This document shows, piece by piece, positions 1 to 11,733 of a stretch of DNA of 64,000 bases (position 1 is the stretch's first letter; each line of letters opens with the position of its first letter). Location: the NCBI GenBank assembly GCA_037126765.1, contig JBBCBC010000056.1, forward strand, positions 372,001-436,000, read 5' to 3'. The position numbers and the translations under genes are program-made. Source of the DNA: Stenogyne calaminthoides. Its lineage: Eukaryota > Streptophyta > Magnoliopsida > Lamiales > Lamiaceae. Under the pieces are notes generated by a model. The model did not search any database. It was not told where the DNA came from and saw only the letters and a list, made by a program, of their open reading frames with translations.

Positions 1-11
1 ATTGATAATTA

Positions 12-1851
12 TGTTGGGATTATACTGGAAAGTATGCTTTTACTTTGTATAATCAAAACTGAATTTCAGACTTATTTACTGAAATAAATTGTTTATCACT
101 GATGCTTTAAATATCATCGAATGTTACATATATTTACTGCATATTTGTTCAATAAATAGTACGTGTTACATTGTAGTTAATTTAGTGATACCAGATCACA
201 GAAGATTAAATTAACAGTCCCTTGTAACCAAAAGTACACCATTCACGACCTAGATGGAAATGAACAATCCATCGTGAAAGGTTGAAGTGTAAGGCTCAGA
301 TTGACTTGTCTTGACCAAGAGATTACACTAGTGCATGACTGATGCACTGAATAGGACCTACAGGAGGACAAATTCTTCAGAACCCAACAAGGAAGAATTA
401 GACCTCGATGGGTTCGTTATTTCTTAATCTTCGCTCCTTAAATAGGATCACGTGTGGTTGGTAACTATTGCTTTGACTTATCACGGGTAGAGAATCAACG
501 AGATTCAATACTTTTTATCTTGGGCAATATTATTGGTCACATGCGATTGCTAAGATTTAATACGAAGAATAGTGTGCAAGCACGCTTGTTCGATTTGGTT
601 CTTTGGGAGGTTCATAAGATTTATCATACCAAATCTTGCAAGTGGAACTAGTTTCCGGTATGGATAATAATGTTGAACTGTTCCTTAACCAAGGACAAAA
701 GATATTAATTAATGGAAAGCTATTTCAATGGCTTGAATTAATTAATGGACTAGATAATCTTAAACGCGGGAAATAATAACCGGGAGCCATATTGACTGTA
801 ATATGGGTTAAGATGGATAGTGCAATATTAATTATGTAGTGGGATTAATTAATATTTATGGGCTTGAATAATATTGTGGCTCAATATTGATAATTCAAGA
901 TCCATTGGAAGGTCCAATCTTAATTCTCCTAAAGGCTCCCTAAGTAGCCCAACATAAAGTCTAATAACTGAAAAAAGTGTTTAAAAATAAAATAAATCTC
1001 GTTGCATATTTTTCCTATTTTTTCGAAAATTATGGATTAAAAGGGGAGAAAGATTTTCTTTGAATTTTGTTATGGAATGAAGATATGTATTCTTGGAATA
1101 CAAGATTATCTCATTAAATTTAAGAAATCTCCCACTTGGTTATTCATAGAGAGTTTTCGAAAATTTTGAGAAAAAAGGGGAAAGAAAGATTTTTTTGATT
1201 TTCTTGAAAAGATATTATGAAAGATATGTATTTCTTGAAATACAAGAATATCTCATAAATTCAAGAAGATCCAAATCTTGGATTCTTGCCCCTATTTTTC
1301 GAAAATACTCCATAACTTGATGAGGTGTGATTTTTGTGGAATATTATAATTATGGGAAAAAGAATATAGGAGATATATTCAAGATTTCTTGTAGATCAAG
1401 AAAAGATTTTCCCACATTGTTTTTTCCCCTAAAAATTCGACCACCACTCATCTATAAATAGGGGATGATTCTTTCATTCCCAAGTACAATTCCATGTGCT
1501 GGAAAAATTAGTAAATCCACAAAGGTGGTGCAACAAATTTTTATTTTCCCTTTTGTTAATTGTTCGCGAGTTTCCTTCCACCGGATTGACGAGCAAGGAC
1601 TAGGGAATACTTGGGAAGGCTTTTTGGTGTGTTTAATCGACGAGACCATTGTCACTCCAAGAGGTTAGTTCACGTAAACCCGTAGCAATTCCGCATGCGT
1701 AGGATTTATGTGAAATGTTTATATGCATGATTTGTTGTTGAATTATTATTTGAATTAATATAGGATTAATTCATGCTAGTAATAATTGTTAGAATTAAAT
1801 TTATATTTAAATATTTATCCCGAATAGATCCGGATAATTAATTCCCCAACA
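12..1851 (+). repeat. 5' LTR of A1 (family A)
   Basis: Begins TGTTGG and ends CCAACA, a 6-bp inverted terminus. It matches the LTR at 9326-11259 along its length and is followed two bases later by a tRNA primer site. It contains a TATA box at 1453-1460. The small ORFs inside it, on both strands, are not supported as genes. Confidence 0.95.
1453..1460 (+). promoter_or_regulatory. LTR-A TATA box
   Basis: TATAAATA followed by GGGGATG. The same block is conserved in nearly every LTR-A copy (10756, 14780, 30998, 33280), as expected for the core promoter of the element's RNA. Confidence 0.75.
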
Positions 1852-1853
1852 AC

Positions 1854-1865
1854 TGGTATCAGAGC
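1854..1865 (+). other. Primer binding site, initiator Met tRNA
   Basis: TGGTATCAGAGC, the standard plant copia primer binding site complementary to the 3' end of initiator tRNA-Met. It lies two bases after the 5' LTR and fixes the + orientation of A1. Confidence 0.93.
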
Positions 1866-3362
1866 CTCAGTTTCGGGCTCTGAATTTTAAATTGTAATTT
1901 AATTCGTTTTCATTAAATTTGAAATTGTATAGTAGAATTGCTAGATTTTTTTTGCAGGTATCCAATTGTCATGGAATTTAATGTGTTTATTTATGCATGC
2001 ATATAAATTGTGGTTTTTTAATTCGATTCGTTCGAATTCGTTTCGCCTCTTGAGAAAATCCACGAGTAGATTAGAATTTATTTGATTTGATCAATGTAAT
2101 AGACTAGTCTAGATCTAGGTTTATTTATTTTTGTAAATAAATTGTAACCGGATCGGAAATGTAGGCGGAGACGAAGAATTAAAAGACGGGATCCGGAACT
2201 AGGCGTAGGCAGTGTGCGTTACGCGAAACGTGCCAAGGGAGGCACGCCAAGACGCGGACGCCGGGCGGGCGAAAGCACGGGCGTGGTCTAGGCGGAGGGG
2301 CCGAGCGCTGGGGATCATCCTCAGCGACGCTGGCGGGGCGATGCCGCCGAGGCGTCTTGTGGCGACACGGTGACGCTGCCGAGGCGGGCACGGTGACGCG
2401 GGCGACGCCGCTAAGGCGGGCGCGGCGACGCCGCCGAGGCGATCTTTGCTGAGATGCACGAGGGCGCTACGGCAACGCTGGGCGATTTGCGCTGAAGGCC
2501 GTGAGCACAAGACGACACCACTCGACACGGTTGGGGGAGTGCTAGGCGGGTACTCCGACCCGCGAGCTGGTCAATGACATGGCTTGACAAGGCATTTTTT
2601 TTAAGACGGTCAAGTGGGAGCTTTTCGAGACGAACGATGAAGGCTATGAAGACGATTTCTCAAGATCAAGATATGACAAAAATTAACCATGACAATTGGA
2701 TAAATGTGCCCAATATGTTTAATTTTTTGTCTTGATGTTTATGCATTATTTTATGCTTATTTAAATTGTGTTTAAATTTGCGATGCATGAGAAAATGTTT
2801 TGAAAAATCTCACTTTCGAAAATTACTAAGTATGCTTAAACAATTAATTGACAATTTTATTCCGGATAATAAAATTGAATTAATTTTGACCTCCATAATT
2901 TATTTATTTGTGAATTCTTTTGGAGAAATTCCCCCCACGGGACGGTCAAAAGATAGCTTTCACATGAATAAATTCCAAATGGATGATTGTGGATTATTAC
3001 TAGTGGCGACGATGACCCTCCCCACGAGGCTCGATCAAAGCAAAATAATAATTATGTATTTAATCATGGTTATTACTTAGGTATAAAATTGATATGCATA
3101 TACTTCCCCTCAAGTCCCCGCAATTTTATATTGGTCAAGTGGGAGCCAACTATTAATCTGGATATTAAAGGTTTATAATCGTTCTTGTTTGTAACTTTTT
3201 GAATGTGTTTAAATAATGACCCACCCCACGTGGCTTATTTAAACTGCTTTTTGAGATGTTGGTGATGCATGTTCATATTTTTGGAGATTTTAATATGAAA
3301 CATGTGATCGAATTTTGTGATATATTTGTGCTTATGCATATTATTATTTATTTCGGTTCAAA
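1866..3362 (+). other. A1 untranslated leader with GC-rich island
   Basis: About 1.5 kb between the primer site and the gag remnant, with no credible ORF. Positions about 2160-2600 are very GC-rich, with imperfect repeats of a GACGCCGCCGAGGCG-like unit, in sharp contrast to AT-rich flanks. A2 has a GC-rich stretch at the same place (about 21700-22010) with a different sequence. The - strand ORFs over the island are composition artefacts. A structured leader for packaging or translation is only an inference. Confidence 0.6.
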
Positions 3363-4060
3363 GATGTCTTAACCTTTTAATCCAATTTGCTATTATACTT
3401 AAAGTCAATAGAATAAGTATGGAAACTATATTGATTGGAAACGAAAAAATTATAATTGTCCTAATCGCACAAATGCACAAGTGGATTCTTGACACACAAA
3501 AATCGATGAGCCAACCGACGAAGTCAAAAATGCGGACTCGTCGATCACCTTCGAGAGATGTCGTTCTTTAAAAATGGTGGAGGGCAAACCCGTAAGGGAT
3601 TACGTCCTCAAAATTGATGGCCCATCTGAACAAACTTGAGGTTCTGAGTGCATATTATAATCTGGAGACTCGGATGAATTTGGTACTTCACTCTCTGCCT
3701 AAAAGTTGTTGAGCATTTTGGCCTCGCTAGCTGATTTGTTGCAAGCTTTGGTCTCGGCAGAGATGTTGATGGGGCACCAAACTCAAGCTTTGAACGACAA
3801 GTGGTCCATCTTCATCTTCTAGGCCAAGGGTAGGCAAGAAGAAGAAGAGAACCAAGAGCCATAAGCAATAAAACTCAACTGTTGCCAAGGGCAATGGTGA
3901 GATGAGGAATGCTTGTGGTGTCAAGGAAAGTCCAAAGAGGAAGTGCTTCAACAACTGTAAGGACAATGGAGGTTTGCCTGTTCCAACCCCAAAAGGGCCG
4001 GAAAGAAAGGTAATTCTAACGCACTAAGTTGTTGAAACTTGTTTAGCGGTGTATACTTCT
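3363..4060 (+). pseudogene. gag remnant of A1
   Basis: This is the decayed capsid gene. It aligns by eye with the A2 gag, which begins at 22804. The start ATG at 3364 is followed after one codon by TAA, where A2 has CAA, and several frame breaks follow. A degraded zinc-knuckle region near 3950-4000 corresponds to the intact CCHC of A2 at about 24716-24757. Capsid normally packages the element RNA in a cytoplasmic particle; no capsid could be made from this copy. Some breaks may be consensus errors, because the differences from A2 include CAG/CTG sites. Confidence 0.75.
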
Positions 4061-5480
4061 CATTCGTGGGTAGTTGATACGAGATCCACTAATCATGTTT
4101 GCTTCACGGGTTCAAGCTGACCCAAAAACTAAGTGGGAGTGAGATCCTCATCACACTGGGCAATGCTACGAGAGTGGCAGCTGAAGCAGTGGGAGAAGTG
4201 TGCCTGTCTTTTGAAGACAGAGTTTTAATTATAAGAGACGTTCTTTATGTTCCCAGTTTTAGAAAGAATTCACTTTCAGTTTCTAAAATTCTGTTAATGG
4301 ATACTTAGTTTCTTCTAATAAGAATGACATCATTTCTCGAAATGATGAGTGTATCTGTTAAGGGACATTGATAGACAATCTCTATACAATTAACTGTGCA
4401 CACCACTTACGAAACGTATCCTATAACACATCGACTATTTCCGATAAAAGAAAAACGTTCATCAGAAGTGAATGAAACACTTCTATGGCATCTAATATTG
4501 GGACATATTAATCCAAAGAGGATCCAAAGGTTGGTAGAAGACGGTTCACTAGAGTCTCTCCAAGTTGAACCAATTCCAACCTGCGAATCATGTTTGGAGG
4601 GTAAAATGACCAAGAGGGCATTCGGAGCCAAGGGGAATAGAGCTAAAGAAGTGTTAGAAATCGTTCACACAGACGTATGTGGTCCAATGTCAACCAAAGC
4701 AAGAGGAGGTTATGAGTATTTCGTCACTTTTATTGATGACTACTTAAGGTACGGTTATATTTTCCTTATGAAGCATAAATCTGAGACCTTTGAAAAATTC
4801 AAAGAATTTAAGGCTCAAGCAGAGAATCATAGGGAAAAACGTATCAAGTCTCTATGATCCGATCGTGGAGGCGAGTACCTCAGCGATGAGTTTTTGAACT
4901 ACTTGTCAGATGAAGGGATTGTATCCCAGCTAACTGCACCCGGAACCCCTCAACAAAACGGGGTTGCAGAGCGAAGAAACAGAACTCTTTTAGAAATGGT
5001 TAGATCAATGATGAGTTATGTGGATCTTCCCAAGTCGTTCTGGGGTCATGCCTTGGAAATAGCGGCTTACATTCTGAACTTGGTGCCATCCAAATCGGTT
5101 CCCAAAGAATTGTGGACCGGGCGCAAGCCCAGTTTGAGACACATGAGAATTTGGGGGTGTCCAGCCTACGTGTTGGACAAGGAAGCCGGAAAATTGGATC
5201 CTCGATCGTAATTAAGGTCATTTATAGATACCCCGAGGAACAAAAGGGTATGTTCTATGGTCCCAAGATCAAAAGGTGGTAATAAGCACCCACTTTAGAT
5301 TTTTGGAAGAAGACTATATGAACGAAAAGAAGACCCGTATGAGATTACCTTAAGTGAGCTAAGGGGGCTAACCTCATTGCCAGCTGTACAAGATGATATA
5401 CCAAACGACACACTTTCACAATCGGAACCTCATCGTAGTGGGAGGGTTGTGAGATAGCCCGAGAGATTCATGGGGATAGG
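4061..5480 (+). pseudogene. A1 pol part 1: protease and integrase
   Basis: Aspartic protease remnant followed by integrase. The protease active site at 4076-4084 reads Asp-Thr-Arg; A2 has the catalytic Asp-Thr-Gly at 24842-24850. The pre-integrase zinc-binding region (His residues in HLILGH, Cys pair in CESC) lies at about 4487-4590. The integrase core follows, with Asp in HTDVCGP, Asp in SDRGGEY and Glu in NGVAERRN. Reading frames at 4099-4308, 4396-4857 and 4894-5211 are separated by stops, including a TGA just before SDRGGEY. The C-terminal integrase region reaches the solo LTR inserted after 5485. Integrase would join element DNA to the host chromosome; this copy is broken. Confidence 0.88.
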
Positions 5481-5485
5481 AGAGT

Positions 5486-7606
5486 TGTTGGTCCCGGTGC
5501 AAACGAGTCTTACACGTGTATGGGGGGGAATAAACGTGTTCAGTGTTTTTAAAACTTTTTTTTATCGAGGTCACTTGGGTCGATAATCCTCAAGATTAGG
5601 TTCGAGAAGCACAAATCACTCGAAGTCAAAGTCTCTCGAGACAAAGATCCCGAGTCGCTTTCGTAAACCTCGATAATCCCAACCGAGTCCTCGAAGCCAG
5701 AGATCTTGAGTTGCTTGGATCGATAACTAACTTATCAACCCTCGTAAGAGTAAGTTCGGTTTTTGGTAACTATCTGTTCTAGCTACTCGGATGTCTTGAA
5801 TGGTTGGCCCTTTAGTTTATACTGTTTTTTAAGCTTTCTTTGAAAACCTTCCTTTGAATGGAATAGTGATTAGACTGTGATTCAATTTATATGCAACTTC
5901 AGTGGATTGATTCCAACTGAAATATCAGTGAAAATATGCTTTCAGATTTAAGTCAATGCAACAGTTAAGCACAGATAAAGAAAGCAATAAACAACACAAC
6001 AATTTATAGTGGTTCAGAGGCTCAAGCTCCTATGTCCACTCTCTCTGATCTCTTAAGAGAAATTCACTAATCACTTCCTGAGCTTTCTGACTACCTCGCG
6101 TAGTTTACTTACTCAACTCGGCCCTGAGCTTTCTGACTACTCCACGTAGTTTACTTACTCAACCCGACCTTGAGCTTTCTGACTACCTCCGTAGTTTACT
6201 TACTCAAACACAAACAAGCTTTCAGACTACCTCTGTAGCTTACTAACTTCACCTCTAGAGCTTTCTGACTACTCCGCGTAGTTTACTAACTCTTTACAAC
6301 TCTTCTCACCAACAATCACACACCAACTACCTTCTAAAGGGTTTGGGGTTTCTTGGTTGGTTTCCAACTAGGATGAGATATCCTTTACAATAAAGTACAA
6401 TGCAAAGGCTAGGATATCTCGACTAAGCTTCGGATATATCTTATCAAGCTAGGCTTAGTGGAATGAGCTCTCTTCGATTTAAAAGCACTTGGGAAATTCT
6501 AAGTTTTTCGAGTGCTTTAACTTTGCGATAATAAGTTTGAGCTCTTGAGTTGCTTACAAATTTCCCGTAACCTTACAATGTAGAGGGTCACAAGTATTTA
6601 TAGGCATACACCAAGGTCACTCTTGAAAAACTATCCGTTGGAGGAGAGATAGCATGAGTTTCCTCTTATGGTGTGTGAGGAACGGTATATTTAGGGTTTG
6701 AAACTCCCTAACATGTTTTAGGCAATAGCCTTTCATGTAGTCGGTCTTCACTTTTTGCAGTCTGGAACTTTTGTACTTCTGACATCTTTTTTCAAATGAC
6801 CATCATCATTGTCGGTGTCAATATGGTACAGTGTTGTCTCCTCTTTTTGACTTTTGTCTCCAGTTAAAGGTAGACACCTTAAATGACTATTTTGGTTACA
6901 AACTCGAGTTGATATAACCTTAACAACACTCGACTTAGTTCCTTTTGTGCGCATTTGAATGTCTTGGCAAATATCTATTTTTCTAAGGAATCGCGATCTT
7001 CTCGATGTGCATCCTTCGAGATAGATATGTTCGATGCCTCGGAACATTCAGTTTATCTTGAGCATTGAATATTACGAAGTCTTCGATAATTCTTTGTCCT
7101 TGATATTCTTGATCTTGATTCTTGATCTTACATCTTCTGCGTCTTGAGTCTTGAGTCTTGAGATCTTCCCGAGTCTTGGCGTCTTGAGTCTTCACGATAT
7201 CTTGGTGATATATCTTGAATCTTAATCTTTGAGTCTTGATTCCTCGATTTCATCTTGAGTCTTGATATCTCGATTTCTTTCGAAGTCTTGATATCTCGAT
7301 TTCACATCGAGTCTTGATATCTCGGCCATTTCTCGAAGTCTTGATTCTCGCCATCTTCTTTGAGCCTTTTCTTAAACTTTAGTTTCATACTAAAACTTCA
7401 GTTTCTTCAGAAACATGTTGAGTTCTTCAGAACCTTTAGATCCTAACCTGATCTAGATCTGCTGACTATACATTTTGCAGATATCATCCTGAATACTCTA
7501 AAACTGAATCCTGACTCAACTATCAAGATTATCCTGAACATGTCATACTCAGGGGTTTTGGGATCTAATCAAAATCATGTATCTTTATTAAATTCATCTC
7601 CCAACA
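5486..7606 (-). mobile_element. Solo LTR, family B, inside A1 pol
   Basis: Starts TGTTGGTCCC and ends TCCCAACA on the + strand, and is flanked by a perfect 5-bp target duplication AGAGT (5481-5485 and 7607-7611). Removing it restores pol continuity when compared with A2 near 26268. The orientation is -, as for the LTR at 38124-40035. A TATA box on - lies at 6595-6602. Positions about 7080-7400 are a degenerate TCTTGA/TCGAGTCTTGAT tract. No internal element sequence is present, so the element was lost by LTR-LTR recombination. Confidence 0.95.
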
Positions 7607-7611
7607 AGAGT

Positions 7612-9207
7612 CCTCGGACTTGATTCCCGGATAAGACGAATCAGACCCATGGATATATGATGAGGCAATCCAAGACAAGGATGCGGTTTCTTGGCAAAAG
7701 GCAATGAAAGCAGAAATGGGTTCTATGGATCATAACAGAGTGTGGGAGCTAGTCGAACCACTTAATGGGGTCAAACCCATTGGTTGCAAGTGGGTATACA
7801 AGAGAAAAAGGGGACCGGACGGGAAGGTGGAAACCTTCAAGGCAAGGCTTGTGGCAAAAGGTTATACTCAGAAAGAAGGGATCGACTATGAGGAAACCTT
7901 TTCACCTGTAGCAATGCTCAAGTCCATCCGAATTCTCTTGTCGATTGCTGCGCATCTCGATTTTGAAATCTGGAAAATGGATGTCAAGACAGCTTTCCTT
8001 AACGGAAGTTTTGATGAAGAAATCTATATGCAACAACCCCAAGGCTTCATTGAAAAGGGCCAAGAACACCTAGTTTGTAAGCTCATGAAGTCCATTTACG
8101 GACTCAAACAGGCATTCAGAGCTTGGAACCAATGTTTTGATCATGTTATAAAGTCTTACGGGTTTGATCAAAACGAGTTCGAAAGTTGTGTGTATAAAAA
8201 GCGTGTCGAAACTGCATTGGTATTCTTAGTACTATACGTAGACGACATTCTGCTCATCGGGAACGATGTAAAGGTGTTATCAGACGTAAGGGCATGGCTT
8301 TCAAAACAGTTTGATATGAAGGACTTAGGGGAAGCCGGGCACATCCTTGGGATCAAGATCACTCGAGATCGCAAGAAAAGGATGATAGGCTTATCGCAAG
8401 CTTCATACATAGACACTGTCTTGAAACGATTCAGCATGCATGATTCCAAGAAAGGCTTCATACCTTTCAGGCATGGAATCCATCTATCCAAGGAAATGTG
8501 CCCTAAGACACAAAAGGAGATAGATGACATGAAAGGCATTCCTTATGCTTCGGCTGTCGAAAGCCTTATGTATGCAATGTTGTGCACGAGACCGGATATC
8601 TGCTTTGCCGTTGGCATGGTGGCAAGATATCAAAGTAATCCGGAAAAAAGAGGATTGGACGGCAGTTAAGAACATTCTGAAGTATCTGAAAAGAACTCGG
8701 GATAAAATGTTGGTTTATCAATCAGACAGTCTAATCCCCATCGGCTACACGGACTCGGATTTCCAATCAGACATAGATTCCAGAAACTATCTGCCTCAAT
8801 TAGTGTGCTTTCATTTGGGAAGTGTAGCCATGAAATGGACGAGTGTGAAGCAGAAATGCATCACTGACTCAACCATAGAAGCCGGGTAAGTAGCTGCTTG
8901 TGAAGCAGTGAAGGAACCACTTTGGCTTTAGACCTTCTTAGTGGACTTGGATGGAGTTCCGAATTTGTCTAGCAATATTTGCTAGGGGCAGTTGCAAATT
9001 CAAGGGAACCAAGAGTCCACGAGTCAAACAAGCACACTGAAGGAAAGAAATCATAGACGAGAAATCGTTAAGAGAGGAGATGAAGAGGTGGTTAAGATCG
9101 CATTGGAAGATAACCTAGCTAACCTTTTCACAAAGTGTCTGCCTCTAGAAACATTCAAGAGACATGTGGGAGGAATGGTTGTCAAGTGTGTAGCCAATCT
9201 GCTTTGA
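7612..9207 (+). pseudogene. A1 pol part 2: reverse transcriptase and RNase H
   Basis: Copia RT (RVT_2 type) is open at 7704-8669 for 321 codons. Recognisable blocks are GCKWVYK, KARLVAKG, the MDVKTAFLNG motif with its catalytic Asp, and YVDD at 8235-8246. A frameshift near 8645 leads into RNase H (8545-8889 frame), with the typical KQKCI region. A stop follows at about 8887, where A2 reads through as AEYVAACEA. The last frame ends with TGA at 9205-9207, matching the A2 end at 27876. These enzymes would copy element RNA into DNA in the particle. RT looks nearly intact, but the polyprotein is broken. Confidence 0.92.
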
Positions 9208-9307
9208 GTACAAGTGGGAGACATTATTAGGTTCGTGTAGGTGACATTATATGTCACGACAGGAACTACACGAGACATGTTGTAGTATATACTTAAAAAG
9301 CGCACTT

Positions 9308-9325
9308 TGAGTATAAGTGGGAGCT
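9308..9325 (+). other. Polypurine tract of A1
   Basis: Purine-rich AGTATAAGTGGGAGCT-like run immediately before the 3' LTR; the same AAGTGGGAG block precedes the A2 3' LTR at 27966-27989. It primes plus-strand DNA synthesis. Confidence 0.8.
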
Positions 9326-11259
9326 TGTTGGGATTATAATTGGAAAGTATGCTTTTACTTTGTATAATCAAACCGAATTTCGGACTTATTTATGAAATAA
9401 ATTGTTTATCATCGATGCTTTAAATATCATCGAATGTTACATATATTTCTTTGCATAACTGCTCAATAAATAAGACGTGTTACATTGTAGTTAATTTAGT
9501 GATACGGATCACATAAGATTAAATTAACAATCCCTTGTAACTAAAAAGTACACCATTCACGACCTAGATGGAAATGAACAATCCATCGTGAAAGGTTGAA
9601 GTGTAAAGCTCGATTGGCTTGTCTTGACCAAGAGATTACACTAGTGCATGTTTAGTGCATCAAGAGGACCTGAGGAGGGACAAATTCTTGAACCCAACTA
9701 GGAAGAATTAGACCTCGGTGGTTCGTTATTTCTTAATCTTCGCCCCTTAAATAGGATCGCGTGGTTTAGTAACTATTGTTTTGACTTATTACGGGTAGAG
9801 AATCAACGAGATTCAATACTTTATATCTTGGGCAATATTATTGGTCACATGCGATTGCTAAGATTTAATACGGAGAATCGTGTGCAAGTACGCTTGTTCG
9901 ATTTGCCCCCTTGGGAGGTTCATAAGTTTTATCATACCAAATCTTGCAAGTGGAACTAGTTTCCTGGTATGGATAATAATGTTGAACCGCTCTTTTACCA
10001 AGGATAAAAGATATTAATTAATGGAAAGCTATTTCAAAGGCTTGAATTAATTAATGGGCTAGATAATCTTAAACACGGGAAATAATAATCGGAGCCATAT
10101 TAATGATAGAATATGGGTTAAGATGGATAGTGCAATATTAATTATGTAGTGGGATTAATTAATATTTATGGGCTTGAATAATATTGTGGCTCAATATTGA
10201 TAATTCAAGATCCATTGGAAGATCCAATCTTAATTCTCCTAAAGGCCCCTCAAGTAACCCAACATAAACTCCAATAACTGAAAAATGTGTTTAAAAATAA
10301 AATAAATTTTTGTTGCATTATTTTCCTTGAATTTCGAAATTATTAAAGAAAAAGAGGGAGAAGAATTTTCTTGAAAAGATTTTATGGAAAGGAGATAAGT
10401 ATTCTTGAAATACAAGATTATCCCATAAATTAAAGAAATCTCCCACTTGGTTTCTTTAATTGTAATTTTTGAAATATATAGAGTAATAATAGGAAGAAGG
10501 ATTTTCTTGAAAAGATTTTATGGAAAAAGATATGTATTCTTGGAATACAAGAATATCTCATAAATTCAAGAAAGATCCAATCTTGAAAAGTCTCCTATTA
10601 ATTTCGGAAAAATGGGTTAAATAAGGGTGTGAGATTTTTGTGGAAAAATACACATGGAAAGAAGAATATATGGGATATATTCAAGATTTCGTGGAGATCA
10701 AGAAAAGATCTTTCCTAACCCTATTTTGAGCACTAAGTTTCGTCCCCCTCTCTATTATAAATAGGGGATGAATGTTTCATCCCCAGTGAACACGAAAATT
10801 GGTTTTTCGGAAAAATATCAGCGTCGATAAAATATCAAATATTTTGAAACGTCGACTGATTGTGTATTTTCGAAAAACATCAATTGTGAGTGTACAATTC
10901 CATGTGCTGGAAAAATTAGTAAATCCACAAAGATGGAGCAACAAATTTTTATTTTCCCTTTTGTTAATTGTTCGCGAGTTTCCTTCCACCGGATTGACAA
11001 GCAAGGACTAGGGAATACTTGGGAAGACTTTTTGGTGTGTTTAATTGACGAGACCATTGCCACTCCAAGAGGTTAGTTCACGTAAACCCGTAGAAATTCC
11101 GCATGCGTAGGATTTATGTGAACTGTTTATATGCATGATTTGTTGTTGAATTATTATTTGAATTAATATAGGATTAATTCATGCTAGTAATAATTGTTAG
11201 AATTAAATTTGTATTTAAATATTCATCCCGAATAGATCCGGGCAATTAATTCCCCAACA
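9326..11259 (+). repeat. 3' LTR of A1 (family A)
   Basis: TGTTGGG to CCCCAACA, 1,934 bp, colinear with the 5' LTR. Differences from the 5' LTR cluster at CAG/CTG sites, for example in the first 220 bp. It also has an extra hairpin of about 100 bp after its TATA box (10756-10763). The small ORFs at 10777-11063 lie in the LTR and are not genes. Confidence 0.95.
10785..10893. repeat. Small inverted-repeat (foldback) insertion in the A1 3' LTR
   Basis: The left arm runs from GTGAACACGAAAATTGG through TTTTTCGG; the right arm runs back through CGAAAAACATCAATTGTGAG. The centre TAAAATAT-CAA-ATATTTT is itself a hairpin. The block is absent from the 5' LTR and from the LTR-A copies near 14806, 31013 and 33299, where the TATA box region runs directly into the ATTCCATGTG-like block. 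It may be a tiny MITE or foldback element. Confidence 0.6.
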
Positions 11260-11733
11260 CATTCATCAACATCGATCCCTCCACTCCAACATCCAACGTA
11301 ATTAATATATTAAATAACACTAAATAATTGAACAACTAATTAATACTATATATACACAAATAACATAAATTAAGCTAATACTAATGTACACGTATTAGCT
11401 AGAAATTGTGTTAAATAATACTAAATATGCAACTATCAATTAAAATTAAACTAAAATATACACTACATAATATATATACACTAAACAACTACACAATTAA
11501 ACTATAATATAGTTAAAATATAAAATTATCATGCAAATTAAATTAAGCTAAATACAACTAATACTAAATACATTTATCATGTAAATTAAATTAAACTGAA
11601 TTAAATTTTAATTTAAGCTAATATAAGTAATACTAAATACATAAAACAAGTAATACTAAATACACAATATACTAATACTAAACAATATTAAAACAACTAA
11701 TACTAAATAATAAAATAATTAAAATAACTAATA
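11260..11733 (-). other. AT-rich stretch, possible intron of the CACTA-type element
   Basis: Very AT-rich, with many TAATACTAAATA-like near-repeats and no ORF. It lies just downstream, on the - strand, of a splice-donor-like CCAG/GTAAG at about 11734-11741, so it may be the first intron of a transposase gene that A1 truncates. This is inference. Confidence 0.35.

Larger units (their letters stand above)
12..11259 (+). mobile_element. Ty1/copia LTR retrotransposon A1
   Basis: Complete-length but broken copia element: LTR, primer binding site, leader, gag remnant, protease, integrase, RT, RNase H, polypurine tract, LTR. The order protease-integrase-RT-RNase H is diagnostic of Ty1/copia. A solo LTR of family B splits the pol gene at the integrase/RT boundary. 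All coding parts carry stops or frameshifts, so it is non-autonomous as read. The bases next to the two LTRs (AATTA on the left, CATTC on the right) do not match, so no target-site duplication is visible. Confidence 0.93.

Noticed and set aside
1452..1668. Mirrored ORFs in LTR-A (also 10777-11063 and 28233-28478)
   Set aside because: They recur only because the LTR recurs; no coding signature, and they change between copies.
2179..2528. Two overlapping - strand ORFs of 70 and 109 codons in the GC-rich leader
   Set aside because: Composition artefact of GC-rich DNA; Arg/Pro/Ala-rich with no domain, and A2 does not conserve them.
7080..7400. CRISPR-like or satellite array from the TCTTGAGTCTTGA tract
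   Set aside because: Units are irregular in length and spacing, lie inside an LTR, and correspond to the CTTCAGT tract of other LTR-B copies.
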